This document shows, one piece after another, positions 8,974-17,469 of a stretch of DNA of 64,000 nucleotides. Source of the stretch: Chthonomonas sp. UBA2387 (GTDB lineage Bacteria > Armatimonadota > Fimbriimonadia > Fimbriimonadales > Fimbriimonadaceae); assembly GCA_002343445.1 (NCBI GenBank), contig DDSP01000025.1, positions 115,852 to 179,851 of the forward strand. The letters are read 5' to 3'. A program made the position numbers and the translations under genes. The notes beneath the pieces are model-generated. The model was not told where the DNA came from. It searched no databases and was given only the letters and a program-made list of their open reading frames with translations. Numbering within the stretch: the first letter of the stretch is position 1; the number at the start of each line of letters is the position of its first letter.

Positions 8974-9714
8974 ATGCCTGCCGCCCTCATCGGCGATCGC
9001 AAAGAGGGCTACGCCCGACTGGCTGGCGACGGAGCGCGGTCGCTCCACGTTCGCTGGCACACGGGCAAGCCCGCGAAGAGCCTCCGCCCCGCGCTCGACG
9101 GCTATCTGGAACGACTCCGCCGAGACGCCCAGAAGGCCAAACTCACGTTCCGATCCGAAGTCGCCGAAGAGCAAGGCACGCTCCTTTACAAGTGGCAGTC
9201 CGAGCAGCAGGGCCGCGGGGTCGTTTTCCGGGATGCCGACGCACCCCGCATGTTCTTTCTCGAAGTCGTAGGGGCGCGCAAGGACAGCCTGTTGCCCGTC
9301 GTCCGCGGCGTCAGGGCCAGCTTCCATACCCATGACGGCGAGCGGGAGCTGTGGTCGGTGGCCGGGGTCGGCGCGTGGTTGCCCAAGGGCATGAAGGTGG
9401 CCAAGAAGCAGTTTCTCGCCGGCCGCGCCGCCCTTCAGTTCGAGGTGCGAGGCACCATGGTCCGCATGGAACGTTGGTCGTTCGCCGAGCAGCTCGTGGC
9501 CAAGCACGGGCTGACGGGCTGGGCGCACTCCGCTCTGGCCCTTCCGATGGAGCCCACGGCGACCTCTGAGTTCGAAGCATCGCTCAGCCACTCCAAGTGG
9601 ATGGTCGCCACGGAGGCCCTCGTCCGTTTGCGCCCCGAGGCGAACCAGATCGAGGCGCTCGTCTTGCGCACGCGGCGGCAGACGCCAAGGCTGGACCCCT
9701 CGTGGTGGGCTTGA
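8974..9714 (+). CDS. Protein of unknown function, start uncertain
   Basis: 246 residues from the first downstream ATG. The frame is open back to 8749, out of frame inside tatA. The sequence just before this ATG (FGWYGFSFEHPCDW) already looks coding, since it resembles the Y-x-F-S-hydrophobic-P-W opening of PsbP-like folds. The real start may therefore lie near 8900, after the GAGGAGGAGGA stretch at the end of tatA, but no ATG, GTG or TTG is available in frame there. The body alternates strands and basic helices. It overlaps the PqqD-like gene by 13 bases. Confidence 0.6.
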   Translation: MPAALIGDRKEGYARLAGDGARSLHVRWHTGKPAKSLRPALDGYLERLRRDAQKAKLTFRSEVAEEQGTLLYKWQSEQQGRGVVFRDADAPRMFFLEVVGARKDSLLPVVRGVRASFHTHDGERELWSVAGVGAWLPKGMKVAKKQFLAGRAALQFEVRGTMVRMERWSFAEQLVAKHGLTGWAHSALALPMEPTATSEFEASLSHSKWMVATEALVRLRPEANQIEALVLRTRRQTPRLDPSWWA

Positions 9715-10106
9715 TCCAAAAGCTGTTCGCACGCCCCGCGCTCGACCCCGCGCGGCTGCGCCGCGCCAAGCCGATCCGCCACCCCGGAGCCGAGCTGGAA
9801 GCCCGAGAGGATGGGTTGGTGCTCGTTCGCGTTCCGGTGGCCAAGTCCCGGTGGCCGTGGGCCAAGGGGGCGACGCACCGCACCTTCGAGTTGGAGGCGA
9901 TCGGAGCGTTTGTGTGGGGACTCTGCGACGGCGAACGCACCGTAGAAGGAATCACGCGCGCGTTGCGCGAACAGTTCAAGCTGAACCGAGTCGAAGCAGA
10001 GGCGGCGCTCGTCGCCTTTCTCCAAACGCTCTCCCGACGGGGCTTGATCACCCTGATGATGCCGGAGACCGCCCATGCCAAACGACGCACGCACCACCGC
10101 CATTAA
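9702..10106 (+). CDS. PqqD-family protein (RRE-like winged helix)
   Basis: About 134 residues from tandem GTG codons at 9702/9705 (TTG 9711 is another option). Residues 55-120 match the PqqD fold: FELEAIGAFVWGLCDGERT, then a helix, FKLNRVEAEAALVAFLQTL, and RRGLI at the end of the wing. PqqD-like domains bind precursor peptides in RiPP pathways, but many stand-alone members lie next to ABC transporters and have no known peptide. It overlaps both neighbours and sits directly before an ABC permease and ATPase, so it probably works with them. Confidence 0.8.
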   Translation: MVGLIQKLFARPALDPARLRRAKPIRHPGAELEAREDGLVLVRVPVAKSRWPWAKGATHRTFELEAIGAFVWGLCDGERTVEGITRALREQFKLNRVEAEAALVAFLQTLSRRGLITLMMPETAHAKRRTHHRH

Positions 10107-10662
10107 GGACACCGACCCGCCATTCTGGGTCGCGTGGAACCAAGCGCTGGCCAGCATTCGCGTACGCTTCTGGCGGCAGGCCATCACAACGGCAGGCGTC
10201 GGTCTCGGAATCGCCTTCTTCACCAGCATGCAGATTCAGCGGCTGGCCGAGACCTCGACCGACCCCGGCGCCCAGGTTCGAAGCGTTTGGCTCGCAGGCA
10301 CCGCTTTGCTCATGTGCCTGGTCGGCATCACCAATTCGATGCTGATGTCGGTCACCGAGCGCTATCGCGAGATCGGCACGTTCAAGTGCCTCGGGGCGTC
10401 CGACTCGTTCATCGTCAAGGTGTTCGTGCTGGAATCGCTGCTGCTCGGGTTCATGGGCTCGCTCTTGGGTTCGGTGATCGGTGCCGGCGCGATGTGGGCT
10501 GTGGTCAACCTGCAGGGAAGCAGGCTTGGATTCGGGTCTTGGATGCAGGTGGTCGCGCTCGGCACGGGCGTGGGACTGCTCATGACGGTCGTCGCCGCGA
10601 TCGCACCCGCGATTCAAGCCGCACGCATGCCCGCCGCCGCTGCGCTGAGGGTGGACGTGTAA
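10075..10662 (+). CDS. Short FtsX/MacB-type ABC transporter permease
   Basis: 195 residues. There are four predicted membrane helices, near residues 42-58, 73-95, 115-140 and 155-180. Between helices 2 and 3 is the conserved cytoplasmic coupling segment NSMLMSVTERYREIGTFKCLGA, typical of the FtsX/MacB family. The large periplasmic domain of MacB is missing: helices 1 and 2 are joined by only about 20 residues. It starts inside the PqqD-like gene (32-base overlap) and ends in a TAATG overlap with the ATPase gene. Confidence 0.88.
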   Translation: MPNDARTTAIKDTDPPFWVAWNQALASIRVRFWRQAITTAGVGLGIAFFTSMQIQRLAETSTDPGAQVRSVWLAGTALLMCLVGITNSMLMSVTERYREIGTFKCLGASDSFIVKVFVLESLLLGFMGSLLGSVIGAGAMWAVVNLQGSRLGFGSWMQVVALGTGVGLLMTVVAAIAPAIQAARMPAAAALRVDV

Positions 10663-11354
10663 TGGCCGAGGTCGTCGTCCGCACCACCGATCTCGCCAAA
10701 CAGTACGGCGAAGGCGAGAACGCCGTCCACGCTCTGAACGGCGTCACGTGCGCGATCTACAGCGGCGAGTACCTCTCCATCGTCGGCCCTTCGGGGTCGG
10801 GCAAGAGCACGCTGTTCAATATGATCGGGGGCCTCGACCGCCCGACGGGCGGCTCGGTGTTCATCAACTCGGTGGACATCGCGCAGCTCACGCCCAAGGA
10901 GCTCGCGTTCCTGCGTTGCCACACCATCGGCTACATCTTCCAGACGTTCAACCTGATCACGGTGCGGACGGCGCTCGAGAACGTGGTGCTGCCCATGTTG
11001 TTCGCGGGCCTTTCGCCCGAGGAAGCCGAGGAGCGGGCGATGAAGAAGCTCGACCTCGTGGGACTCGGGCACCGCTACCACCACCGCCCCGCCGAACTCT
11101 CGGGTGGGCAGCAACAGCGTGTGGCCATCGCGCGCGCCCTTGCCAACGACCCCGCCATCGTGCTCGCTGACGAGCCCACGGGGAACCTGGACCTGAAGAC
11201 GGGCCAAGAAATCATCGACTTGCTGCGGCGATTGAACCAAGAAGAAGGCGTGACCGTGATCTCGGCCACCCACGACCACAAGATGCTCGGCGTCTCGGAC
11301 CGCATCTTCCACATCTCCGACGGCAAGTTGGAGCGGATCGAAGAGCGGACCTGA
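10662..11354 (+). CDS. ABC transporter ATP-binding protein (LolD/MacB-N type)
   Basis: 230 residues. It has Walker A GPSGSGKST, the Q-loop in FQTFNL, signature LSGGQQQRVAIARAL, Walker B VLADEPTGNLD and an H-loop in THD. The start ATG overlaps the permease stop (TAATG), so it is the partner of that permease. Family members drive lipoprotein release, peptide or antibiotic export, or cell-wall signalling rather than import. The gene order PqqD-like, permease, ATPase suggests one export or envelope machine. Confidence 0.95.
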   Translation: MAEVVVRTTDLAKQYGEGENAVHALNGVTCAIYSGEYLSIVGPSGSGKSTLFNMIGGLDRPTGGSVFINSVDIAQLTPKELAFLRCHTIGYIFQTFNLITVRTALENVVLPMLFAGLSPEEAEERAMKKLDLVGLGHRYHHRPAELSGGQQQRVAIARALANDPAIVLADEPTGNLDLKTGQEIIDLLRRLNQEEGVTVISATHDHKMLGVSDRIFHISDGKLERIEERT

Positions 11355-11376
11355 ACGAATCCCCGGGCGTAGCGGT

Positions 11377-11382
11377 CAAACT
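11377..11382 (+). promoter_or_regulatory. Possible -10 box CAAACT for a leaderless subtilase mRNA
   Basis: It ends 8 nt before the ATG at 11391. No Shine-Dalgarno sequence is visible. It is weaker than the other cases of this pattern. Confidence 0.35.
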
Positions 11383-11390
11383 GAAGAGCG

Positions 11391-13322
11391 ATGGTCGTCC
11401 TGTGCGCACTGGCGGCGATCGGTGGGGTCCAAGGCACCGCACCGGTCTTGAACGAGGGCTGGCTCAGCCACCCCAGACGCTTGATGGTCCAAGGCCCGGC
11501 CAAGGAAGCCCAGACGCATGCCGAATCGCTCGGCGGGCGCGTGCTTCAGCGCCTCGACGAGATCAGCGTCAGCATCCTCGAGTTCCCCCAGCACGACCTG
11601 GTTCGAGCCAAGCGTCGGCTTCAAACGGAGGAGACGTTCGGATTCGTCCACTACGACCGCGCAGCCAGGATCGCCTACGAACCCAACGACCCCCTGTGGC
11701 CGGACATGTGGCACATGCGCGCCATCCGAGCGAACGAAGCGTGGGACCTGCACAAAGGCTCGCCCAGCGTTGTGGTGGCCGTAATCGACACGGGCGTCAA
11801 CGTCAACCACGAGGACCTCGCGGCCAACATCTGGGTGAACCAAGACGAGATCCCCAACAACGGCATTGACGACGACGCCAACGGCTATGTGGACGACGTC
11901 AACGGCTACGACTTCACCTACGGCGACCCCAACCCAGACGACGTCAACGGCCACGGCACAGCTTGCTCCGGCCTCGTCGCCGCGATTCAAGACAACGCCA
12001 AAGGCGGGACAGGCGTCGCGCCGCTGGTCAAGGTGATGGCCATCAAGGCCGCGCAAGACGACGGCTACTTCTACGACTCAGCCACTGTGCCGGCGTACAT
12101 CTACTGCGCGAACAACGGCGCGAAGGTGCTCTCGATGAGCTACTTCTCGGACCGGGTCAGCCCTTCCGAGCGCGCCGCGCTCGAGTTCTGCGTGTGGAAA
12201 GGCGTGTTGCCCATCGCGGCCGCCGGCAACGCCTCGACGGTCTACACCTACTACCCCGCCGGGTACGAATCGGTGGTGAGCGTGGCGGCTTTGGCGACCA
12301 ACCTGACCAAGGCCAGCTTCAGCAACCACGGGTCGTGGGTGGATGTCTCGGCGCCGGGCACGAGCTTGCGCACGACGACGACCTCGGGCGGCTATACGGC
12401 CTCGTTCGGAGGGACCAGCGGCGCGTGTCCGCACGTGGCGGGCGTGGCTGCGCTCATCCTCTCGGCCAAGCCCAATGCCTCGGTCGCCGAGGTGCGCGCG
12501 ATCTTGGAGGATTCGGCGACCCTGCAAACCCAGGCCCCGTTCGGCGAGTTCGCGAACTACGGGCGCGTGGATGCGCGCCGCGCTTTGGAGACGGCCCTGA
12601 ACCTCTCGGTGCCCGATGCGAAGCCCAGCAAGGTCCGTGGCGCAGAGTGGCTCCCGGGCGGTTCGAATGCGCGCTCGCGCCCACGCCAGAGCGTACAGGT
12701 GTACGGCCGAGGTCTGAACCGCGCCGACCTGCGCGCATGGTTTGGCAACCGCTTGGTGCGCCCTTCGAGAACGGGCCGCGACCATGCCGAGTTCGCCGTT
12801 CCATCGGGCGTTCTGGGGCGCTGGTTCCGGGTCGTGGCAGGGTCCGAAGAACTTGCCGCCTACCCGTTGCCCGTCGAAGGGTGGTCAGTGCCCATGCGCG
12901 AGGCGTCCGCCCCCGGCGGCGGGAGTTCGGTCAGCGGCGGCTTTGCCGAGACGATCGCTGCCGACGGTGTCTCCATGGTGGTGACGCGCCGCAACGACGG
13001 CAACATCCTGGTGCATGGGACGCTGAAGGTGCCGCTGGGCATCCAGCGGGGAGTATTGCGCGTGGTGCGCCGCTACCCCGGCTCGGCGGGTGGGACGGAG
13101 CGCTTGCGGGTGTACGACTGGTCCACTGCCTCGTTTCCGTACGGTTCGTTCGTCGAACTTTGGTCCGGCACCCCTCCTACCGGCATGACCGAAGCGGCGT
13201 TCGTGCTGAACAACGTGCAGGCGTTGGCCGACGACGAGGGCATCCTGTATTTCCAAATCCTGACCACGGATCAGGCGTCGGGCGTGACTCTGGAACTCGA
13301 CCGCGTGGCGCTGACGGGATAG
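11391..13322 (+). CDS. Subtilisin-like serine protease (family S8), secreted
   Basis: 643 residues. The catalytic triad is visible: Asp133 in VIDTG, His188 in NGHGT and Ser343 in GTSGACPHVAG, with oxyanion Asn280 in AAAGN. An N-terminal propeptide-like region (about residues 20-100) precedes the domain. The first residues MVVLCALAAIGGVQG form a short hydrophobic leader without basic residues, so the signal peptide is atypical or the start lies elsewhere. Residues 400-643 form a C-terminal beta-rich region of unknown fold. Calcium-loop-like DDDANGYVDDVNGYD precedes His188. It follows an ABC operon by 36 bases. Confidence 0.92.
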   Translation: MVVLCALAAIGGVQGTAPVLNEGWLSHPRRLMVQGPAKEAQTHAESLGGRVLQRLDEISVSILEFPQHDLVRAKRRLQTEETFGFVHYDRAARIAYEPNDPLWPDMWHMRAIRANEAWDLHKGSPSVVVAVIDTGVNVNHEDLAANIWVNQDEIPNNGIDDDANGYVDDVNGYDFTYGDPNPDDVNGHGTACSGLVAAIQDNAKGGTGVAPLVKVMAIKAAQDDGYFYDSATVPAYIYCANNGAKVLSMSYFSDRVSPSERAALEFCVWKGVLPIAAAGNASTVYTYYPAGYESVVSVAALATNLTKASFSNHGSWVDVSAPGTSLRTTTTSGGYTASFGGTSGACPHVAGVAALILSAKPNASVAEVRAILEDSATLQTQAPFGEFANYGRVDARRALETALNLSVPDAKPSKVRGAEWLPGGSNARSRPRQSVQVYGRGLNRADLRAWFGNRLVRPSRTGRDHAEFAVPSGVLGRWFRVVAGSEELAAYPLPVEGWSVPMREASAPGGGSSVSGGFAETIAADGVSMVVTRRNDGNILVHGTLKVPLGIQRGVLRVVRRYPGSAGGTERLRVYDWSTASFPYGSFVELWSGTPPTGMTEAAFVLNNVQALADDEGILYFQILTTDQASGVTLELDRVALTG

Positions 13323-13363
13323 TCCTTGTTCGGCTTGTGTTGAGTCGCTAGGCGGATCGTCAA

Positions 13364-13470
13364 CTCCGCTCCCCAAGCCTGGGAAGGGCCGGGGAGGGGT
13401 TGAGAACTTGCCGGGCACTGCGCAGCTCGATCAACCCTCCGCTCAATCCCCTCCCGATCTTCGGGAGGGG
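13364..13470. repeat. REP-like palindromic intergenic element
   Basis: The spacer between the subtilase gene and convergent lemA holds two arms, GGGGAGGGGTTGAG (13391-13404) and CTCAATCCCCTCCC (13442-13455), which are imperfect inverted copies. The right part is itself a perfect 10-bp hairpin, CCCCTCCCGA-TCT-TCGGGAGGGG (13448-13470). No U-run follows, so it is not a classical terminator. It looks like a repetitive extragenic palindrome and could still protect the mRNA 3' end. Confidence 0.6.
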
Positions 13471-13500
13471 ACGTACCCAAGCCCGAGCGAAACCCGAGCC

Positions 13501-14100
13501 TCACGCATTCTCCCGAACATCCAGATCCTCTTCGACCGCAAGCGGCCGGCCGAGGTCGGGGGATTCGCGTTCTTCCAGCGTCTCCAGTTCAAAAAACGAC
13601 TGGTGCTTCACGCCGGCCAGACCCGCGATCAGGTTGCTGGGGAACGCTTCGATGGTCGTGTTCAGGTCGCGGACGCACGCGTTGTAGTATTGCCGCGCGT
13701 TCGCGATCAGCTTCTCGGTGTCGCGCAGGTCGTTCTGCAAGCCCAAGAAGTTCTCGCTGGCCTTCAGGTCGGGGTAGGCCTCCTTGAGAGCCATGATGCG
13801 CGCCAGCCCGTGTCCCAGGGCTCCCTCGGCTTCGGCGCGGCGGCCAAGGTCGTTGCCCGAGGCCATCGCTTGGCTACGCGACTCCGAAACCGCCGTCAGC
13901 AACGCCTGCTCGTGGGCCGCGTACGCCTTCACCGCATTCGCGATCTGGGGCACCAGGTCCGACCTTCGCTTGAGATACACGTCCACATCGGCCCAAGCGT
14001 TCCGGACCAACTGGCGCAGACCGACCAGCCGGTTGTAGAAAACCACCGCGCCCACCACGGGGACGGCGACGAGTGCGATTCCAAGAAGCACGAAGTCCAT
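13501..14100 (-). CDS. lemA: LemA family protein
   Basis: 199 residues. One N-terminal membrane helix is followed by the family core: YNRLVGLRQLVRNAWADVDV, LKRRSDLVPQ, ARQYYNACVRDLNTTIEAFP and the end of the helical bundle. The N-terminus is predicted outside, with the long helical bundle on the other side. Its function is poorly known; homologues often pair with TPM-domain or M48 protease genes, neither of which is present here. The start ATG overlaps the ferredoxin stop (TGATG), so the two are co-translated. Confidence 0.93.
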   Translation of the reverse strand: MDFVLLGIALVAVPVVGAVVFYNRLVGLRQLVRNAWADVDVYLKRRSDLVPQIANAVKAYAAHEQALLTAVSESRSQAMASGNDLGRRAEAEGALGHGLARIMALKEAYPDLKASENFLGLQNDLRDTEKLIANARQYYNACVRDLNTTIEAFPSNLIAGLAGVKHQSFFELETLEERESPDLGRPLAVEEDLDVRENA

Positions 14101-14435
14101 CAGGGCTCCAAGTGGTCGGTCGGCGTCGGACCCGGATCCCAGCCTTCCTTGCGGGCGGGCCTCAGCACTTCGACTTCCATGTCTTGATCCACCACGATCT
14201 GGCAGCTCAGGCGGAACTCGCCCAGCACACCGTCCTCGACGAGGCAGTCGCGTTCAGCGTCTCGCATCGCCGGCTCGGGGCTGAGGAACTTGACTCGGCA
14301 CGTCGTGCATCGCGCCTGCCCGCCGCAACGGTGGCTGACGTCCACGCCCGACTGCTCGAGCCCCAGAACGAGCCGAGTGCCTTCGGCGACTTCGTAGACG
14401 CCGTAACCCTGAACCGTGATCGTATGAGTGGCCAT
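14100..14435 (-). CDS. Plant-type 2Fe-2S ferredoxin
   Basis: 111 residues. Cluster ligands are Cys37, Cys43, Cys46 (HRCGGQARCTTCRV) and Cys78 (LSCQ), with the usual spacing. It is a small soluble electron carrier; its partner is unknown. The C-terminal tail (about residues 93-111) is Pro/Asp-rich and not part of the fold. A TAACAT hexamer 9 nt before the ATG and the lack of an SD sequence suggest a near-leaderless mRNA. It forms a two-gene operon with lemA. Confidence 0.93.
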   Translation of the reverse strand: MATHTITVQGYGVYEVAEGTRLVLGLEQSGVDVSHRCGGQARCTTCRVKFLSPEPAMRDAERDCLVEDGVLGEFRLSCQIVVDQDMEVEVLRPARKEGWDPGPTPTDHLEP

Positions 14436-14444
14436 TCGGTCGCT

Positions 14445-14450
14445 ATGTTA
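14445..14450 (-). promoter_or_regulatory. Candidate -10 box TAACAT (ferredoxin-lemA operon)
   Basis: It lies 9 nt before the ATG on the minus strand, inside the 19-base gap to the next upstream gene. Confidence 0.45.
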
Positions 14451-14454
14451 CCGT

Positions 14455-17382
14455 TCAGCCGCGCAGACGCCACGTCTGGCTCCATGATTGCGTGCCTTGC
14501 TCGGCTTCCAGCGCATATTCGCCCGCCGCCAAGTACTCGCCGCGCCGCTCCGCGTAGAGATCGGCGAGGGCTTCCTGGACCGTCTTGGGAAGGATGGTGG
14601 GCACTTCGCCGACCCACTTGCCGCGCTTGAGTTCCAGTTCCAATGAGAACGTGTTGAACCCGGGTTTGGAGTCCATGGTGCGCTCCACCCAGACCTTGCC
14701 GGCCGAATCCTTGAGACGGATCGTCGTCGAACCGGCCTTGGCCACCCAGAACTGGCCGTTGAGTTGCGGGCTGGGCGGGAGACTGGTGTCCCACGGTTGC
14801 CGCCGCTCGAAACCCCATCGTCCGCGTTGCATGTCGGGGGCGCTGAGGAGCTTGATCGGCGTGGCCCGCAAGGCTTCGTCCACCAAGTGGAGCGGCTTCA
14901 GGTCGAACTTGAACACGCTGCGCGCGTGGCTGGCGATCACCATCTCCATCTCGCGCTCTTGAATCGCGATGTCGTGGACCGGCGTGCGCGGGATGCCCCC
15001 GTTGAGCGGCTCCCAAAGCGCGCCGTCGTTGTAGGTCACCCAAACGCCAAGGTCGGTGCCGACATAGAGCATGCCCTTCCTCTTGGGGTCTTCGCGCACC
15101 ACGTTGATCGTCTCCAACGGCAGGTTGCCCACGATCGAGGTCCAGTTGCGCCCGTAGTCGGTGGACTTCCACAGGTAGGGCGTCCATTCGTCGTCGCGAT
15201 AGCCGCTCTGAGCGACATAGACCGTGCCCTCGTCCCATCGGCTGGCGACCACGCGAGAAACCCACTTGTCGGGCGCTGGAGTGGCGATGTCCTCCCAAGT
15301 AAAGCCGTGGTTCTTGGTCACCTTCACGGATCCGTCGTCCGCGCCGGCGTACAACAGGCCGAACTTGAGCGGCGACTCGCTGAGGTCCTTGAGCGTCGAG
15401 AACGGCACGTCGCCGTTGGGGAGGTTCTTGGTGATGTCCGGGCTGATCGCCTCCCACGAACGGCCTTGGTTCAGCGAACGGTAGACGCGTTGCGCGCCCA
15501 AGTACACAATGTCGGGGTGGTGGGGCGAGAGGATGAGGGGCGAAATCCAGTTGTAGCGTAGCGGCGGTTCGCCTTGTCGCGCACTTGCACGCGTCTGCCA
15601 ACGCTGACCCGTGGCCTGATTGATGGCCGAGTGGCTGCCGAACTGCGAGGCGATGTACACCACGTCGCCATCGTTGCGCGGGTCCACGGCGATGGCGCTG
15701 CCGTCGCCGCCGCCGATGCTGGTCCAGTTGGCCGCTCCACGCCCGCCACCCGCCGAGCTCGGCCCCTTCATCGTGCCGTTGTCCTGCAATCCGCCATAGA
15801 TGTTGTACGGCGTCTTGTTGTCCACGGCGATTGTCGTGAACTGACCGACGGCCAGGTTGTTGATGTGGCGATAGGTGTCGCCGTTGTCACCCGACGTGTA
15901 GAAGCCGCCGTCGTTGCCGATCGCCAGCCGCCCGGGTCGGTTGGGGTCGAACCAGACCGAATGGTAGTCCACGTGCGTTCCGCGACCCGTGCGCTCGAAC
16001 GTCTTGCCGCCATCGCGCGAGCGGATCAGGTACGTGCCCATGACGTAGATCTCGTCCGGATTGTGCGGGTTGATTTCCAGGCGTCCACAGTAGTAGCCCA
16101 GCATCTCGCCGAGCGTCCACGGGTGGGTCTTGGTCCACGTTTCGCCGCCGTCGTCGGATCGGAACACCTGCGAGTTGACGATGTCGTAGGTGAAGCGTCC
16201 GGGGTTGCGGTCGGCCAGATCGGCCCGGAACTTCTCGAAGTCGAGTGCGCCCGACTTGACGTCCTCCAGCACCTTGGCCGCATCGAGGCGCGGGCTGCCG
16301 AACCCGTTGAGGAACGGTTGCAGCGTGGCGGCATCGAGTTGGACGAACACGTCCCGCGTCATCATGCGGAAGCGCGAGGCTGTCAGGACACCGGCGGGTT
16401 GGCCTTCGTCGTACCACGGCATGCTCAGGTCCGCGCCCTGGTTGTCCACCAGCACGTACAGGCGCTTGGGGTTCGTCGGGCTGATCGTGATGCCCATGCG
16501 GCCCATGTCCGCTCCTTGCGGGAGCACGCCCTTGCCGAGCACCTTCCACGTCTTACCGCCGTCGGTGGTCTTGTAGAGGGCGCTGCCGGGGCCGGATTCG
16601 CGGAAGTTCCACGCCTTGCGGTCGCGATCCCAGGCCGCAGCGTAGAGCGTGTCCGGGTTCTTGGGGTCGATCCGCAAGTCAATGACGCCGGTGAACTCGT
16701 CGATCTTGAGCACGTGGCTCCATGTCTTGCCGCCATCGGTGGTCTTGAACACACCCCGAGCGGGGTTCTGGGTGTAAAGCGACCCCAGCGCCCCCACATA
16801 GACGGTGTCCTCGTTGCGTGGGTGGATCTGGATGCGCCCGATGCGGTGGGTCTCGGCGAGGCCCATGTTCTGCCACGACTTGCCGCCGTCGGTGGACTTG
16901 AACACGCCCGTGCCGCTGTAGCTGGTGCGCTGGCTGTTGCGCTCGCCCGTGCCGATCCATAGGGTCTGCCCGTCGCGGCTGACCGCCGTGTCGCCGATGG
17001 CGTAGGCGCTCTCGGTGTCGAACAGGGATTCCCACGTGATGCCGTCGTCGCTGGTGCGATGGAAACCTCCCGTGGCGAACGCGACAAAGAGCTGCTCGGG
17101 ACGCCCGGCGGGCGATTCGATGTCCACGACGCGTCCGCCTTGGCTTGTCGGGCCGACCTGTTGCCACATCAAGTTGCCGAACGGGGAGGTGGATTCCCAG
17201 CGTTGACGGTCTTCGTAAGCCTTCAGGCGTTGTTCGGCGCGCATCCCCGGCCTGACGGGGTGGAACTTTGCCGCTTCCTCGGCCTTCGACGTGGGGCGCA
17301 GGAATATCTCGGGCGTTTGGGCGGTCGCCGTGCAGACGGCAGCGACGAGAGCGAACAGAGCAAGCCGACGCATGGCGCTCAT
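14455..17382 (-). CDS. Large exported Asp-box beta-propeller protein (sortilin/VPS10-like)
   Basis: About 975 residues with signal peptide MSAMRRLALFALVAAVCTAT, cleaved near AQ. It contains about ten Asp-box motifs (S/T-x-D-x-G-x-T/S-W), for example KSTDGGKSW, KTTDGGKTW (twice), RSDDGGETW and KSTDYGRNW. This indicates one or two ten- or seven-bladed propellers, as in VPS10/sortilin-type and BNR-repeat glycosidase-like proteins. Such exported proteins are numerous in Acidobacteria, Armatimonadota and Bacteroidota; their substrates are unknown and no sialidase Arg triad can be claimed. The C-terminal 150 residues form a separate beta domain. ATG 17373 is an alternative start. Confidence 0.88.
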   Translation of the reverse strand: MSAMRRLALFALVAAVCTATAQTPEIFLRPTSKAEEAAKFHPVRPGMRAEQRLKAYEDRQRWESTSPFGNLMWQQVGPTSQGGRVVDIESPAGRPEQLFVAFATGGFHRTSDDGITWESLFDTESAYAIGDTAVSRDGQTLWIGTGERNSQRTSYSGTGVFKSTDGGKSWQNMGLAETHRIGRIQIHPRNEDTVYVGALGSLYTQNPARGVFKTTDGGKTWSHVLKIDEFTGVIDLRIDPKNPDTLYAAAWDRDRKAWNFRESGPGSALYKTTDGGKTWKVLGKGVLPQGADMGRMGITISPTNPKRLYVLVDNQGADLSMPWYDEGQPAGVLTASRFRMMTRDVFVQLDAATLQPFLNGFGSPRLDAAKVLEDVKSGALDFEKFRADLADRNPGRFTYDIVNSQVFRSDDGGETWTKTHPWTLGEMLGYYCGRLEINPHNPDEIYVMGTYLIRSRDGGKTFERTGRGTHVDYHSVWFDPNRPGRLAIGNDGGFYTSGDNGDTYRHINNLAVGQFTTIAVDNKTPYNIYGGLQDNGTMKGPSSAGGGRGAANWTSIGGGDGSAIAVDPRNDGDVVYIASQFGSHSAINQATGQRWQTRASARQGEPPLRYNWISPLILSPHHPDIVYLGAQRVYRSLNQGRSWEAISPDITKNLPNGDVPFSTLKDLSESPLKFGLLYAGADDGSVKVTKNHGFTWEDIATPAPDKWVSRVVASRWDEGTVYVAQSGYRDDEWTPYLWKSTDYGRNWTSIVGNLPLETINVVREDPKRKGMLYVGTDLGVWVTYNDGALWEPLNGGIPRTPVHDIAIQEREMEMVIASHARSVFKFDLKPLHLVDEALRATPIKLLSAPDMQRGRWGFERRQPWDTSLPPSPQLNGQFWVAKAGSTTIRLKDSAGKVWVERTMDSKPGFNTFSLELELKRGKWVGEVPTILPKTVQEALADLYAERRGEYLAAGEYALEAEQGTQSWSQTWRLRG

Positions 17383-17456
17383 CTTGGCAGGTTTTTCTGG
17401 GACCGCGGAACCCTCTGCCTTCGGGAAAGCCTCTCTGGGGTTGAGCGCATTTGGCT

Positions 17457-17462
17457 CACAAT
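17457..17462 (+). promoter_or_regulatory. -10 box CACAAT, leaderless start of the osmC-like gene
   Basis: Exactly 7 nt separate this hexamer from the ATG at 17470, so transcription would begin at or next to the start codon. There is no SD sequence. Confidence 0.6.
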
Positions 17463-17469
17463 TCGCACT

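Noticed and set aside
13448..13470. Intrinsic terminator after the subtilase gene
   Set aside because: The hairpin is perfect but is followed by ACGTACC, not by a U-run.
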